In this document: positions 25,829 to 38,944 of the stretch, one piece after another
Layout of the letters: every line of letters starts with the position of its first letter
How positions within the stretch are numbered: position 1 is the first letter of the stretch
Assembly (NCBI GenBank): GCA_964017155.1
Contig: OZ024867.1
Location: 29,970,312-30,034,311 of the forward strand
DNA from: Oasisia sp. SBJ-2009
Lineage: Eukaryota > Annelida > Polychaeta > Sabellida > Siboglinidae
Reading direction: 5' to 3'
DNA length: 64,000 nucleotides
Translations under genes and position numbers: made by a program
Notes under the pieces: generated by a model
The model's input: only the letters and a program-made list of their open reading frames with translations
Told to the model about the DNA's origin: nothing
Database searches by the model: none

Positions 25829-27171
25829 ACTGCCACTGCCACTGCCACTGCCACTGCCACTGCCACTGCCACTGCCACTGCCACTGCCACTGCCACTGCC
25901 ACTGCCACTGCCACTGCCACTGCCACTGCCACTGCCACTGCCACTGCCACTGCCACTGCCACTGCCACTGCCACTGCCACTGCCACTGCCACTGCCACTG
26001 CCACTGCCACTGCCACTGCCACTGCCACTGCCACTGCCACTGCCACTGCCACTGCCACTGCCACTGCCACTGCCACTGCCACTGCCACTGCCACTGCCAC
26101 TGCCACTGCCACTGCCACTGCCACTGCCACTGCCACTGCCACTGCCACTGCCACTGCCACTGCCACTGCCACTGCCACTGCCACTGCCACTGCCACTGCC
26201 ACTGCCACTGCCACTGCCACTGCCACTGCCACTGCCACTGCCACTGCCACTGCCACTGCCACTGCCACTGCCACTGCCACTGCCACTGCCACTGCCACTG
26301 CCACTGCCACTGCCACTGCCACTGCCACTGCCACTGCCACTGCCACTGCCACTGCCACTGCCACTGCCACTGCCACTGCCACTGCCACTGCCACTGCCAC
26401 TGCCACTGCCACTGCCACTGCCACTGCCACTGCCACTGCCACTGCCACTGCCACTGCCACTGCCACTGCCACTGCCACTGCCACTGCCACTGCCACTGCC
26501 ACTGCCACTGCCACTGCCACTGCCACTGCCACTGCCACTGCCACTGCCACTGCCACTGCCACTGCCACTGCCACTGCCACTGCCACGGCCACGGCCACGG
26601 CCACGGCCACGGCCACGGCCACGGCCACGGCCACGGCCACGGCCACGGCGCACGGCCACGGCCACGGCCACGGCCACGGCCACTGCCACTGCCACTGCCA
26701 CTGCCACTGCCACTGCCACTGCCACTGCCACTGCCACTGCCACGGCCACGGCCACGGCCACGGCCACGGCCACGGCCACGGCCACGGCCACGGCCACGGC
26801 CACGGCCACGGCCACGGCCACGGCCACGGCCACGGCCACGGCCACGGCCACGGCCACGGCCACGGCCACGGCCACTGCCACTGCCACTGCCACTGCCACT
26901 GCCACTGCCACTGCCACTGCCACTGCCACTGCCACTGCCACTGCCACTGCCACTGCCACTGCCACTGCCACTGCCACTGCCACTGCCACTGCCACTGCCA
27001 CTGCCACTGCCACTGCCACTGCCACTGCCACTGCCACTGCCACTGCCACTGCCACTGCCACTGCCACTGCCACTGCCACTGCCACTGCCACTGCCACTGC
27101 CACTGCCACTGCCACTGCCACTGCCACTGCCACTGCCACTGCCACTGCCACTGCCACTGCCACTGCCACAG
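25829..27171. repeat. (TGCCAC)n hexanucleotide array, 1.34 kb, with GGCCAC blocks
   Basis: About 125 perfect TGCCAC units, then about 11 GGCCAC units (26583-26648) with one 4-nt phase break (GGCGCAC near 26648). Then come 5 more GGCCAC, 10 TGCCAC, about 22 GGCCAC (26741-26875) and about 48 TGCCAC. The T/G variant is strictly blockwise. Apparent proteins of 300-680 residues on both strands (Thr-Ala, Ala-Val, Gln-Trp, Gly-Ser) come from this array. Confidence 0.98.
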
Positions 27172-27176
27172 AAGGC

Positions 27177-27711
<535 letters not shown>

Positions 27712-27775
27712 TCTACTACTACTTGTATTACTACTTGTAATACTACTATTACTACTACTATTACTGTTATTATTA

Positions 27776-28770
27776 TTTTATTTGAATTGCTGTGAACTAC
27801 ACATTTTATCTGAAACTTGATTGTAAATATTTCAGAGTGTGGCAGGTGATGATGGCGCATTGAAGAAAACACGATATACCACGTCGTCGTGATATTACGC
27901 TTTTACTGCAACTACAAGTTAATTGGGGTCGGTGGCGGAAGTGACAGGGGCAACTGGATATGTGTTTAGCTCACTCGTCAATACAACTACTACATTCATG
28001 AACACTACACTGCTGTAGCCCGACCTCTTTCCGTTCAACACGCAGTACTCTAATGAGAAGCTACACGGAGTCACGTCCACCGTAGCAGAAACACGTAATA
28101 ACTACATCAGGAGTAAGGTCGTTTTTGTGAATATTTTGATTGTGAATAATTGTTGACAGAATCTATGGAACACCTGCGATAACTTGACATGCGTTCTCCG
28201 TGTGTGCCATACACGATATGCTATTCACCATGTTCCAAAATCAACTAATATTCTAGTTACATAAACAAAACACTGGTGTAAAACGATGCCTTTCTGTAAA
28301 ACAAAACGCCGTTTTCGTGAACTAAAATGATAAGTTAAAAGCGATAACGAATCTTGGCTGCCATAGGATTGACGTAAATACCATTACGTGTGAATTGCCT
28401 GACGCATTTCAAATTTAAGGTCACCTGGATAGTAACTGTTGTATACAGCAAACATTTACCGAATCTCAGCACAACGTGTGACAAAAACTAAGTAAAATAT
28501 GCTTTAACTTGGCTGGTATTGTTTAGCTCTTCAAAACATTTATATTCATATTTATATTCTATCGGTTAAGCTTTCGTGTCCAGAACAGCTATGTGTATAT
28601 TCAAGAAAAATCAATGCAAACATACGTCATCTTAATATTACGTTTGGCTATTTTCTATACAACGTCAACTAGATAGAGACCAAAGAAAAATGGGTTGAGG
28701 CCTATCAAATAAGATTGTTTATTGTCTGCCTGTATGTGTGCATGCATACTTGTGTGATTGGAGTAAGTGG

Positions 28771-28772
<2 letters not shown>
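27776..28772. other. Spacer without a recognised gene
   Basis: Moderately AT-rich. No coding or repeat signature seen. Confidence 0.5.

Positions 28773-28833
<61 letters not shown>
28773..28833. repeat. (GA)n run
   Basis: About 30 GA dinucleotides on the plus strand, abutting the next array. Confidence 0.97.
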
Positions 28834-28835
<2 letters not shown>

Positions 28836-28838
<3 letters not shown>

Positions 28839-29962
28839 GCGTGTGCGTGTGCGTGTGCGTGTGCGTGTGCGTGTGCGTGTGCGTGTGCGTGTGCGTGTGC
28901 GTGTGCGTGTGCGTGTGCGTGTGCGTGTGCGTGTGCGTGTGCGTGTGCGTGTGCGTGTGCGTGTGCGTGTGCGTGTGCGTGTGCGTGTGCGTGTGCGTGT
29001 GCGTGTGCGTGTGCGTGTGCGTGTGCGTGTGCGTGTGCGTGTGCGTGTGCGTGTGCGTGTGCGTGTGCGTGTGCGTGTGCGTGTGCGTGTGCGTGTGCGT
29101 GTGCGTGTGCGTGTGCGTGTGCGTGTGCGTGTGCGTGTGCGTGTGCGTGTGCGTGTGCGTGTGCGTGTGCGTGTGCGTGTGCGTGTGCGTGTGCGTGTGC
29201 GTGTGCGTGTGCGTGTGCGTGTGCGTGTGCGTGTGCGTGTGCGTGTGCGTGTGCGTGTGCGTGTGCGTGTGCGTGTGCGTGTGCGTGTGCGTGTGCGTGT
29301 GCGTGTGCGTGTGCGTGTGCGTGTGCGTGTGCGTGTGCGTGTGCGTGTGCGTGTGCGTGTGCGTGTGCGTGTGCGTGTGCGTGTGCGTGTGCGTGTGCGT
29401 GTGCGTGTGCGTGTGCGTGTGCGTGTGCGTGTGCGTGTGCGTGTGCGTGTGCGTGTGCGTGTGCGTGTGCGTGTGCGTGTGCGTGTGCGTGTGCGTGTGC
29501 GTGTGCGTGTGCGTGTGCGTGTGCGTGTGCGTGTGCGTGTGCGTGTGCGTGTGCGTGTGCGTGTGCGTGTGCGTGTGCGTGTGCGTGTGCGTGTGCGTGT
29601 GCGTGTGCGTGTGCGTGTGCGTGTGCGTGTGCGTGTGCGTGTGCGTGTGCGTGTGCGTGTGCGTGTGCGTGTGCGTGTGCGTGTGCGTGTGCGTGTGCGT
29701 GTGCGTGTGCGTGTGCGTGTGCGTGTGCGTGTGCGTGTGCGTGTGCGTGTGCGTGTGCGTGTGCGTGTGCGTGTGCGTGTGCGTGTGCGTGTGCGTGTGC
29801 GTGTGCGTGTGCGTGTGCGTGTGCGTGTGCGTGTGCGTGTGCGTGTGCGTGTGCGTGTGCGTGTGCGTGTGCGTGTGCGTGTGCGTGTGCGTGTGCGTGT
29901 GCGTGTGCGTGTGCGTGTGCGTGTGCGTGTGCGTGTGCGTGTGCGTGTGCGTGTGCGTGTCC
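28836..29962. repeat. (GTGTGC)n hexanucleotide array, 1.13 kb
   Basis: About 187 perfect GTGTGC units with no visible interruption. The unit alternates purine and pyrimidine at every step. All long Val-Arg, Cys-Ala, Thr-His and Arg-Thr frames on either strand are artefacts. Confidence 0.98.
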
Positions 29963-30050
29963 GTGTCCGTGTCCGTGTCCGTGTCCGTGTCCGTGCCGTG
30001 TCCGTGTCCGTGTCCGTGTCCGTGTCCGTGTCCGTGTCCGTGTCCGTGTT
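29963..30050. repeat. (GTGTCC)n tail of the hexamer array
   Basis: About 15 GTGTCC units, one with a 1-base loss (GTGCCGTGTCC near 29995). The G-to-C change is again blockwise. Confidence 0.96.
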
Positions 30051-30394
30051 TGATTGTGGGTATGTGTGTGTGTTTATGTGTGTGGGTATGTGCATATATG
30101 TGCGAGCGCTTGTGAATGTGCATCGCTCTAAAATATTGCATTATAAGAAAAAAATTGGAAATAAGAATAACAATTAGAAAAGAGAATAAGGAATGTGTTA
30201 ATAACCTTCCCGAAATACGATGCAAAACGTTGTTCAGATCGTGCAAGTAGCACAGTCCCTAAAACTGTCTTATCATACAGAGATATACAGAAACACATAC
30301 AACTATACATAGATATACATTTACACACTAGTACATATGTATAGTGCATGTATATTATGTTTTACAACAAACTTGCGTTAGCAATCACGACCCT

Positions 30395-30895
30395 TAGAGA
30401 GATCAAATGAGAGACAAAAAACATGACAAGGAAATTCAAAGAAGAATCACAGCCGGATGGACAGTACTGGTCAAGCACCTCGACATATTCTAGGGTAACA
30501 TAGGGACATGCTTGAAGAGACAAATCTACACCTCATGCGTACTTCTAGCACCAACCACCCATGCCAAGAACAAGCTAGCAGCCGCACAAACATAGATGGA
30601 AATGAGTATGTCAAACGTCACATACCGGGACAGAAAAACATCAGGGTAAGAGAAAAGACAAAGGTCACATATGTGACTGAACATGCCAGGAGACGGAAGT
30701 GGACCTGGGCAGGACACGTCACCAGGATACGAGATAACCGAAACCCTACGAAATGAAAAGACATTCAGAAAGACCGGCGAGAGGTTGGAACTAGACGACT
30801 ACTGGAAGGGTTCCATCTGGCAGAGGATAGCGCAAGATAGGCAGATGTGGAAGCAGCATGCTGAGCCCTTCGCCCAAACACGGGACACTACGGCG

Positions 30896-30930
<35 letters not shown>
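30395..30930 (+). mobile_element. LINE 3' end, second copy
   Basis: Same family as 3245-3790. RRITAGWTVLVKH is followed by a stop, then GTCLKRQIYTSC, AKNKLAAA, RRRKWTWAGHVTRIRDNR, LDDYWKGSIWQRIAQ and [14 protein letters not shown], ending in an (ATG)n tail at 30897-30928. It has frameshifts plus a small deletion after RDNR. Confidence 0.85.
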
Positions 30931-31525
<595 letters not shown>

Positions 31526-32598
31526 AGTATATTAATATCAGCTATGAGTATATATAACCTAAGTTGAATGTTTAATGTGTGTTATGTGGCTATATCGAAA
31601 ATTTAACTATTACGTAAATAGAATGCACGGTATATGCCAACATACTGCGTGTAACATAATGTTATGATTATTAATAACACAACATTACATTTGTGGTATG
31701 ACGAATTCTGATAAACGTTTTATTCAAATGCTTATATTTTAAATTGAGATGATCCCAGTAACTGTGAATATCGAAACTAGTTAAGAAACCAAGGAGACAG
31801 AAAGAACGGCTGTTATGTAAAAGGACAGGATATAGAATAGTGGATGTACTCATTTTCATTGGACACGCGCATTGGATATGCATATGTTGTGTTAAATGAC
31901 GAACTTTGACTATCGCTTCTACTAACAGGATATATTAGTTCCAATTTCACCGTATTTTAGCAGTATCGATTAGCCGTGGGTGTTTGGTCAAAGAATGCAG
32001 TAGATATTATCATATGTCAATGGTTCATCCAACGCGACAAACAGAACGACGGACACTGAACTATAGGAGCACTATGTCCAGTCAATACTCTGACGTCATA
32101 TTAATGCGCCGTCGTTCGTAAAACTTAATTAGCATTATATTATGAGACATCTTGCAATAAACGACCGAATATGTAATCAAATTAATGCATACCTAGGAAG
32201 CCTCTTTGACGCTGCAGAACTCAAAATATGAGGTACTAAACTCCAAAAGTACAATTTGATGGCGTCACATAACACAAAGATAATGGTGTCATCACATTGA
32301 CAAATTAACTAATAGGCTTTAGGGATATGTACTCTGACGTGTGGACACTAACATTTACCAACCAATCAGCAAAAACAAATTGATAAATGGGGAACCTATA
32401 TGATCTCTAAGGCGCGCTGATATGCAACTCGGGCCTGTGACGTAATCGCACTCTTTACGCGCGCATTGTTCGTTTCTTTGATTTCAATTCTTCTTTTAAT
32501 TAGTTTACACTACAACTGTTATCAATATAAGGCATATCTACAACGTTGGGTAATAATGTTGGATGCAAAGGTTGAATGCATCGTAACCAGGTAACGGG
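31526..32598. other. Spacer without a recognised gene
   Basis: No motif or repeat recognised. Confidence 0.5.
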
Positions 32599-32619
32599 AC
32601 GCTGGGTCCGTGTATATAC

Positions 32620-32865
32620 CGTTTTTTCCTTTTTCGTTTTCAAATTTGCGAACGAAAAACGGATAACGAATTCCTTTTTCGTTTTTCGTTTTCAAATTTG
32701 CGAACGAAAAACGAAAAACCAATTCCTTTTTCGTTTTTCGTTTTCAAAAGTGAAGTAAGAAAAACGAAAAACGAATTCGTTTTTCGTTTTTCGTTTTCAA
32801 AAGTGAAGTAAGAAAAACGAAAAACGAATTAGTTTTTCGTTTTTCGTTTTTGCATTTAGGATGCT
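32620..32865. repeat. Subterminal TTTTTCG/CGAAAAA tandem units, left end
   Basis: Imperfect palindromic units of about 55-65 bp, each a CGTTTTTCGTTTTC/GAAAACGAAAAACG pair joined by AATTC. The unit recurs at 33405-33535 after the internal duplication and at 38700-38925 in the right arm. Confidence 0.9.
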
Positions 32866-32869
32866 TCGG

Positions 32870-33907
32870 TCGCACTGCCACTTCGGGTGGCCGGTAAAAT
32901 TGGTAGTTTCGGCGGAAAACTTCGGTCGCACTGGCAACGTTTTGAAAACAAACTCACAGAAATTGCATCGGCGAAGTGGTATATCTATATGTACCTACAG
33001 GTGAATATTGGTCATTTCGGCGCTGTTTTTATGTTTCGACAATTTTATAAAATGTACTCAACCTTGTATATAATAGATCGAAAGATGGATAAATCGAGAG
33101 TAGATGTATTTATTGTGTAACTGCAACTATGTGATGCAATAGTTATTTTAAATTTAGTTTGTAAAATATTTGACTTAGGAGGCCCCTATTATGACTAATA
33201 AATAGTCGCTATCTTAGTGTGAGGCAATATTATAGAATTGTAGAGTGAAAATGTTATTCTAGTTTTGAATAATATGCTTCAACCTAGTTATAGGTCCAAT
33301 TGTTCAAGAACATCTGTTTGTTATATTATCAATATGTTTAATCCAGTTTAAATGCGAGATTAATGTAAAGCCCAACATGTTAAACTGGTTAAATCTCTCA
33401 ATAAATTCGAAAAACGAATTCCTTTTTCGTTTTTCGTTTTCAAAAGTGAAGTAAGAAAAACGAAAAACGAATTCGTTTTTCGTTTTTCGTTTTCAAAAAT
33501 GAAATAAGAAAAACGAAAAACGAATTCGTTTTTCGTTTTTGCATTTAGGATGCTTCGGTCGTACTGCCACATCGGGTGGCCGGTAAAAATTGGTAGTTTC
33601 GGCGGGATGCCTCGGTCGCACTGGCAACGTTTTGAAAACAAACTCACAGAAATTGCATCGGCGAAGTGGTATATCTATATGTACCTACAGGTGAATATTG
33701 GTCATTTCGGCGCTGTTTTTATGTTTCGACAATTTTATAAAATGTACTCAACCTTGTATATAATAGATCGAAAGATGGATAAATCGAGAGTAGATGTATT
33801 TATTGTGTAACTGCAACTATGTGATGCAATAGTTATTTTAAATTTAGTTTGTAAAATATTTGACTTAGGAGGCCCCTATTATGACTAATAAATAGTCGCT
33901 ATCTTAG
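32870..33907. repeat. Internal direct duplication in the left arm
   Basis: 32870-33218 and 33545-33907 are nearly identical (GGCAACGTTTTGAAAACAAA, TGGTATATCTATATGTACCT, ATTTGACTTAGGAGGCCCCT). Between them, 33219-33404 equals 34594-34776. The left arm therefore looks like a deleted arm copy joined to a full arm. Confidence 0.88.
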
Positions 33908-35239
33908 GGGCCACTTTGGGTTTTTAAATTAACTATTTTTTATGTAATTATTGATTTCCATTGACGGACCATTACGGATAGCCCAATTGTATTTAGGAGC
34001 ATGTATATTGCTGAGTATTGTTTATTAACATTTGCTACTTTATGCATATTGTAAGTAGAGGATATGTGGTAAAAATATAATACGTTTATGGCTTAATGTG
34101 TTGCTAGAGTTAGTGTTAATTCATTATTATTTTGCATAAGTAGTAATTTACAACAACAAAAGTATGTTTGCACCCGTGTGTAATATGCTGCTTTACATAA
34201 TGTATCAGTCTTTTTAAAATTGTGATTGGTTATGTTTTTATTAAACAAATATAGATATTGTTTATTGTGTGAGGCATACTATTTTTAATACTCTTTTTTT
34301 AAAATGTATATTATGTCCTGAATGTATGTAATCTGCTGTGTGCTGGTTTGAAATGATTATGGATATTTCTGGTTTGTGTTATCTGCCAATTTTGAAAGTA
34401 TGCGGGTAATGTTTTATGTTTATATTTATAATAAAATTATAATATAATTACAATAAGTTGGTATTCAACTTTTGCTTAAACATTAATTCTATGTGGGAGC
34501 TATATTTATTTGAAAATATTATTCTTACAAGTTGTTTTGCAATTTGTTTATTCAATTACACTTGTGTCTCTAGATCAGTAGATGGTAATTAGTGTGAGGC
34601 AATATTATAGAATTGTAGAGTGAAAATGTTATTCTAGTTTTGAATAATATGCTTCAACCTAGTTATAGGTCCAATTGTTCAAGAACATCTGTTTGTTATA
34701 TTATCAATATGTTTAATCCAGTTTAAATGCGAGATTAATGTAAAGCCCAACATGTTAAACTGGTTAAATCTCTCAATATCTACACTGTCAATTGTTAATG
34801 TTACTTCATCAACCTATTTATTAGGCATTTGAAAAAAACTTTTGTTTTATTAATATTTTAATGGTAATGTATAATAATAACACAAGTGTTATTGAGTTGG
34901 GTTGACGTTATACAATAAAATACAATTAACACATCTGTATGTAGTTTTAGCTATATGTTTATTATAGATCTTTATTAATCAAATATTCAATATTCACTGT
35001 GTTTCTGTCATCTGTGAAGGTTTTAATTGTAATTGTATCATCAAGTATCATGAGCAAAAGTTATCTTACCTCAAGATCTTACCTCAAGACCGGTCAGTAG
35101 TTGCCCAAAACTGAGCATTAAGACCGTCTCAAGATTTGTTTTCTGATGTTGCAGTTCTCTATTGATGTATTTTTTTTCATGTTTTGTGGTTTATATCCGG
35201 TTTGTCAAGGCTGGTTAATTTGATTTTTTTTAATTATAC

Positions 35240-35720
35240 AGGTCTGGGTGACCTCTCCAATCTCTTCAGAGGCGTGACTTCAGTTCGTTTACTGTTCTTA
35301 CCTGGACTGTGTCTTCTGAAAGGGAGTTCCACATTGTAACCACCGAGAAGAAGTGGTGTCTGTAGCCAGTTGCTCTCTGTGTTTGGAGTTTTTCGCTGTG
35401 CCCTCTTGTTGTACCACTGGTTTTTTTTAACATCAGCTTTGATGGGCACTGTGGACATCTGCAATCCTGGTTGACCGAGTCTATTCTTTTGATAATTTTG
35501 AATGTCTGGATTATGTCTGTTCTCTGTCTTCTGAAGTTCAAGGTAGGAAGCTGTAATTCTATTAGTCTGTTGTTGTATGGTAGTCCCTTTGTTTCCGGCA
35601 CAAGTCGTGTTGCGCGCCGGTGAACTTGTTCAATGAGGTCTCTAATTATGTTATAGTTGGCTTTTGGAAATAGCTGGCTTTTGGAAATCATATAGTAAAT
35701 AACAATGTCAGTGGCCCTAA
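35240..35720 (-). mobile_element. LINE pol C-terminal fragment inside the foldback element
   Basis: Minus strand reading LIEQVHRRATRLVPETKGLP, YNNRLIELQLPTLNFRRQR, DIIQTFKIIK and WNSLSEDTVQVRTVNELKSR. This is the standard C-terminal block of CR1-like LINE proteins. It is open for 141 codons without a stop. The upstream RT palm (YADD region) is missing. Confidence 0.85.
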
Positions 35721-36265
35721 TATTGATCTTTGGGGGCGCCTCTTTTTATAGGTAAAGTATATCATTGTACCTCTTCTAGTCTTACAGACTGCTTACAGTT
35801 AGTTGAATATTATTGCTGTGAGCTCTATTCCAATGGCTCCTGGCTATCTCACTGATCGGTTTGCATTAAAAATAGAATGCATGTTTGGCACACTTGCAAC
35901 TACATACATATATATTCCATTTCAGTTGTTAATAAACAGTCAGGTGACACTGTTTCATATTCTGTTGGAAACATGAATAACAAATATTACAAATAATTTT
36001 AAAAATCATTATGCTTACAGTTAAATCTTTAATTATAATGACATAAGATTATGTGCACTTCATAGACATCCCAAAAGGCATCACTAAATGACAGTCCACA
36101 TTTGCCTGGCAAACTGCTCAAACTCATCCACTTCTACATAACAATAATAGTAATAACAATAATAAAAATCTGATTGTCTGAGATAAAGTCCTTACTATGA
36201 CTACCACTACCACCACCACACAAATATTTATTAATCTAAACAATCTACCAGCCAAATGCAAACAA

Positions 36266-36510
36266 TCACTCAGCCATATCTATCATGAAATGTTTGAAGT
36301 GTGTACATCTATCACGAGAAACTGTTAAAACGCGTGTTTTAAAGATCTCTGCACTGCTTGCATTCTGTATACATTGCGGGATAGTGTCCCAAAGTTTTCC
36401 AAACTTGTAAGCAAATTTACACTGGCCTAATGACAAGTTGTACTTCTTGACAGGAATATCTGTGCAGTTGCAATTGTGACAATCATATACACTATTGTTT
36501 AACGTGAACG
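36266..36510 (-). mobile_element. Second LINE C-terminal scrap in the loop
   Basis: Minus strand: CKFAYKFGKLWDTIPQCIQN followed by ASSAEIFKTRV. This is the F..R....WN.LP..I..A.S...FK motif found at the end of many LINE proteins. It lies on the loop side of the foldback centre. Confidence 0.65.
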
Positions 36511-36629
36511 GATCAGTGAAGTAGCCAGGAGCCATTGGAATGGAGCTCACAGCAATACACCTAACACAATAATGTGCAACTAACTGTAAGCAGTCTGTAA
36601 AACTAGAAGAAGTACAATGGTATACTTTA

Positions 36630-36720
36630 CCTATAAAATGAGGCGTCCCCCAAGAATCAATTTTAGGGCCACTGACATTGTTATTTACTATAATTATATC
36701 AATGATTTCCAAAAGCCAGC
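36630..36720 (+). mobile_element. LINE reverse-transcriptase scrap (GVPQ..ILGPL)
   Basis: Plus strand reads GVPQESILGPLTLLF, then after a frame change YINDFQKPA, the RT block before the catalytic YADD. The mirror-image copy in the left arm near 35690-35760 is more decayed (AP.D.Y.GH). On the left the RT block is fused directly to the C-terminal fragment, so about 100 residues were lost before or during capture. Confidence 0.75.
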
Positions 36721-37332
36721 ATAACTTATGCTCAAGATACTTGATGATACAAGTACAATTAAAACCTTCACAGATGACAGAAACACAGTGAATATTGAAT
36801 ATTTGATTAATAAAGACCTATAATAAACATATAGCTAAAACTACATACAGATGCATTAAATGTATTTTATGATATAATGTCAATCCAACTCAGTTGAGTT
36901 GCCAATAACACTTGTGTTATTATTATACATTATCATTAAAATATTAATAAAACAAAAGTTTTTTCAAATGCCTAATAAATAGGTTGATGAAGTAACATTA
37001 ACAATTGACAGTGTAGATATTGAGAGATTTAACCAGTTTAACATTCTGGGCTTTACATTAATCTCGCATTTAAACTGGATTTAACATATTGATAAAATAG
37101 CAAACAGATATTCGCAAACATTTGGACCTATTACTAGGTTAAAGCATATTATTCAAAAAAGAATAAAAATGTCACTTTGTAATTCTATAATATTGCATCA
37201 CACTAATTACCATCTACTGATCTAGGGACACAAATGTAATTGAATAAACAAATTGCAAAAAAAATTGTAAGAACAATATTTTTAAATAAATATAGCTCCC
37301 ACATAGAATTAATGTTTAAGCAAAAGTTGAGT

Positions 37333-37790
37333 AATAATAATAATAGTGTTTTTTTATTTCACTCTGGGCAATCATACAGATTGAAATAGGTACATAAAAC
37401 ATGCCAAATATATTTGTTGAAATATATTGAAATAATATATAATTTAATATATTAGCATAATTATAAAATTAATTAAAATGTAGAGAATAATTTATTTGAA
37501 ATGTATCTATAAAGGTAATTTAAATAGGTTAAGACATTAAAACATATTTTCTGTGTATATTTGAGTAAACTTAAAAAAATACTTTAATAAAATATTTTAA
37601 TAAATACTTTAAAACATTAAAATAAACAGATCTAAAGAATAAATTAACGCTTTACAATATTTTACACATTTCCATATCAGCATTCATGAAAGTTTGCAAA
37701 GTGTCACTGTGAGTTCTTTTGGTTGAAAAGGCACCAGTTAATGAAGCAGTTCTTGGTCGTGTTGGTATTTACTCTGGGTAGAGAATACTA
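37333..37790. other. Insertion in the right arm of the foldback element
   Basis: Absent from the left arm, where CAAAAGTTGA joins directly to ATACCAACTTATT. It is bounded by similar direct sequences, ATTTCACTCTGGGCA and TATTTACTCTGGGTA. AT-rich, with no coding motif. Possibly a small element of its own. Confidence 0.65.
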
Positions 37791-38944
37791 ACTTATTATA
37801 ATTATATTATAATTTTATTATAAATATAAACATAAAACATTACCCGCATACTTTCAAAATTGGCAGATAACACAAACCAGAAATATGCATAATCAGTTCA
37901 CACCAGCACACAGCAGTATACATACATTCAGGACATAATATACATTTGTAAAACAGTATTAAAAATAGTATGCCTCACACAATAAGCAAAACCTATATTT
38001 GTTTAATAAAAACATAGCCAATCACAATTTTAAAAAGACTGATACATTATGTAACATTACCCACGGATGCAAACATACTTCTACTGTTGTAAATTACTAC
38101 TTATGCAAAATAATAATGAATTAACACTATGTCTAGCAACACATTAAGCTATAAACGTATTATATTTTTACCACATATCCTCTACTTACAATATGCATAA
38201 AGTAGCAAATGTTAATAAACAATACTCAGAAATATACATGCTCCTAAATACAATTGGGCTATCCGTAATGGTCCGTCAATGGAATTCATTAATTACATAA
38301 AAAATAGCTAATTTAAAAACCCAAAGTGGCCCCAAAGATAGCGACTATTTATTAGTCATAATAGGGGCCTCCTAAGTCAAATATTTTACAAACTAAATTT
38401 AAAATAACTATTGCATCACATAGTTGCAGTTACAAAATAAATACATCTACTCTCGATTTATCCATCTTTCGATCTATTATAAATAAGGTTGAGTACAGTT
38501 TATTAAATTGTCGAAACATAAAAAACAGCGCCGAAATGACCAATATTCACCTGTAGGTACATAGATATACCACTTCGCCGATGCAATTTCTGTGAGTTTG
38601 TTTTTAAAACGTTGCCAGTGCGACCGAGGCATCCCGCCGAAACTACCAATTTTTACCGGCCACCCGATGTGGCAGTACGACCGAAGCATCCTAAATGCAA
38701 AAACGAAAAACGAATTCGTTTTTCGTTTTTCTTATTTCATTTTTGAAAACGAAAAACGAAAAACGAATTCGTTTTTCGTTTTTCTTACTTCACTTTTGAA
38801 AACGAAAAACGAAAAAGGAATTCGTTTTTCGTTTTTCGTTCGCAAATTTGAAAACGAAAAACGAAAAAGGAATTCGTTATCCGTTTTTCGTTCGCAAATT
38901 TGAAAACGAAAAACGAAAAAACGGTATATACACGGACCACGCTG

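Larger units (their letters stand above)
32605..38938. mobile_element. 6.33-kb foldback-type element with 6-bp target duplication
   Basis: The termini are GGTCCGTGTATATACCG and its reverse complement. They are flanked by ACGCTG at 32599-32604 and ACGCTG at 38939-38944, a perfect 6-bp target duplication. Just inside each end are tandem units of CGAAAAACGAATTCGTTTTT type, alternating with GTGAAGTAAG or GCGAACG spacers. The arms run about 32605-35880 and 36500-38938. The left arm has an extra block of about 800 bp (a second copy of 32870-33230 joined to a copy of 34594-34776). The right arm has an extra insertion of about 460 bp (37333-37790). Many small differences separate the arms. The centre holds LINE scraps. 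It is FB/TU-like in architecture (long inverted repeats with internal tandem repeats), but I cannot place it in a superfamily and see no transposase. Confidence 0.85.

Noticed and set aside
28773..30050. Telomere or interstitial telomeric repeat
   Set aside because: The unit GTGTGC/GTGTCC is not TTAGGG or a known variant, and it sits inside unique DNA.
28705..30246. Open frames of 426-513 residues on both strands
   Set aside because: Same cause: the GTGTGC array. No non-repeat coding part.
32605..38938. Assembly palindrome (read folded on itself)
   Set aside because: The arms differ by many substitutions, a private insertion, and a private duplication, and a 6-bp target duplication flanks the whole. 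A pure artefact would give near-identical arms. Raw reads would still be a useful check.
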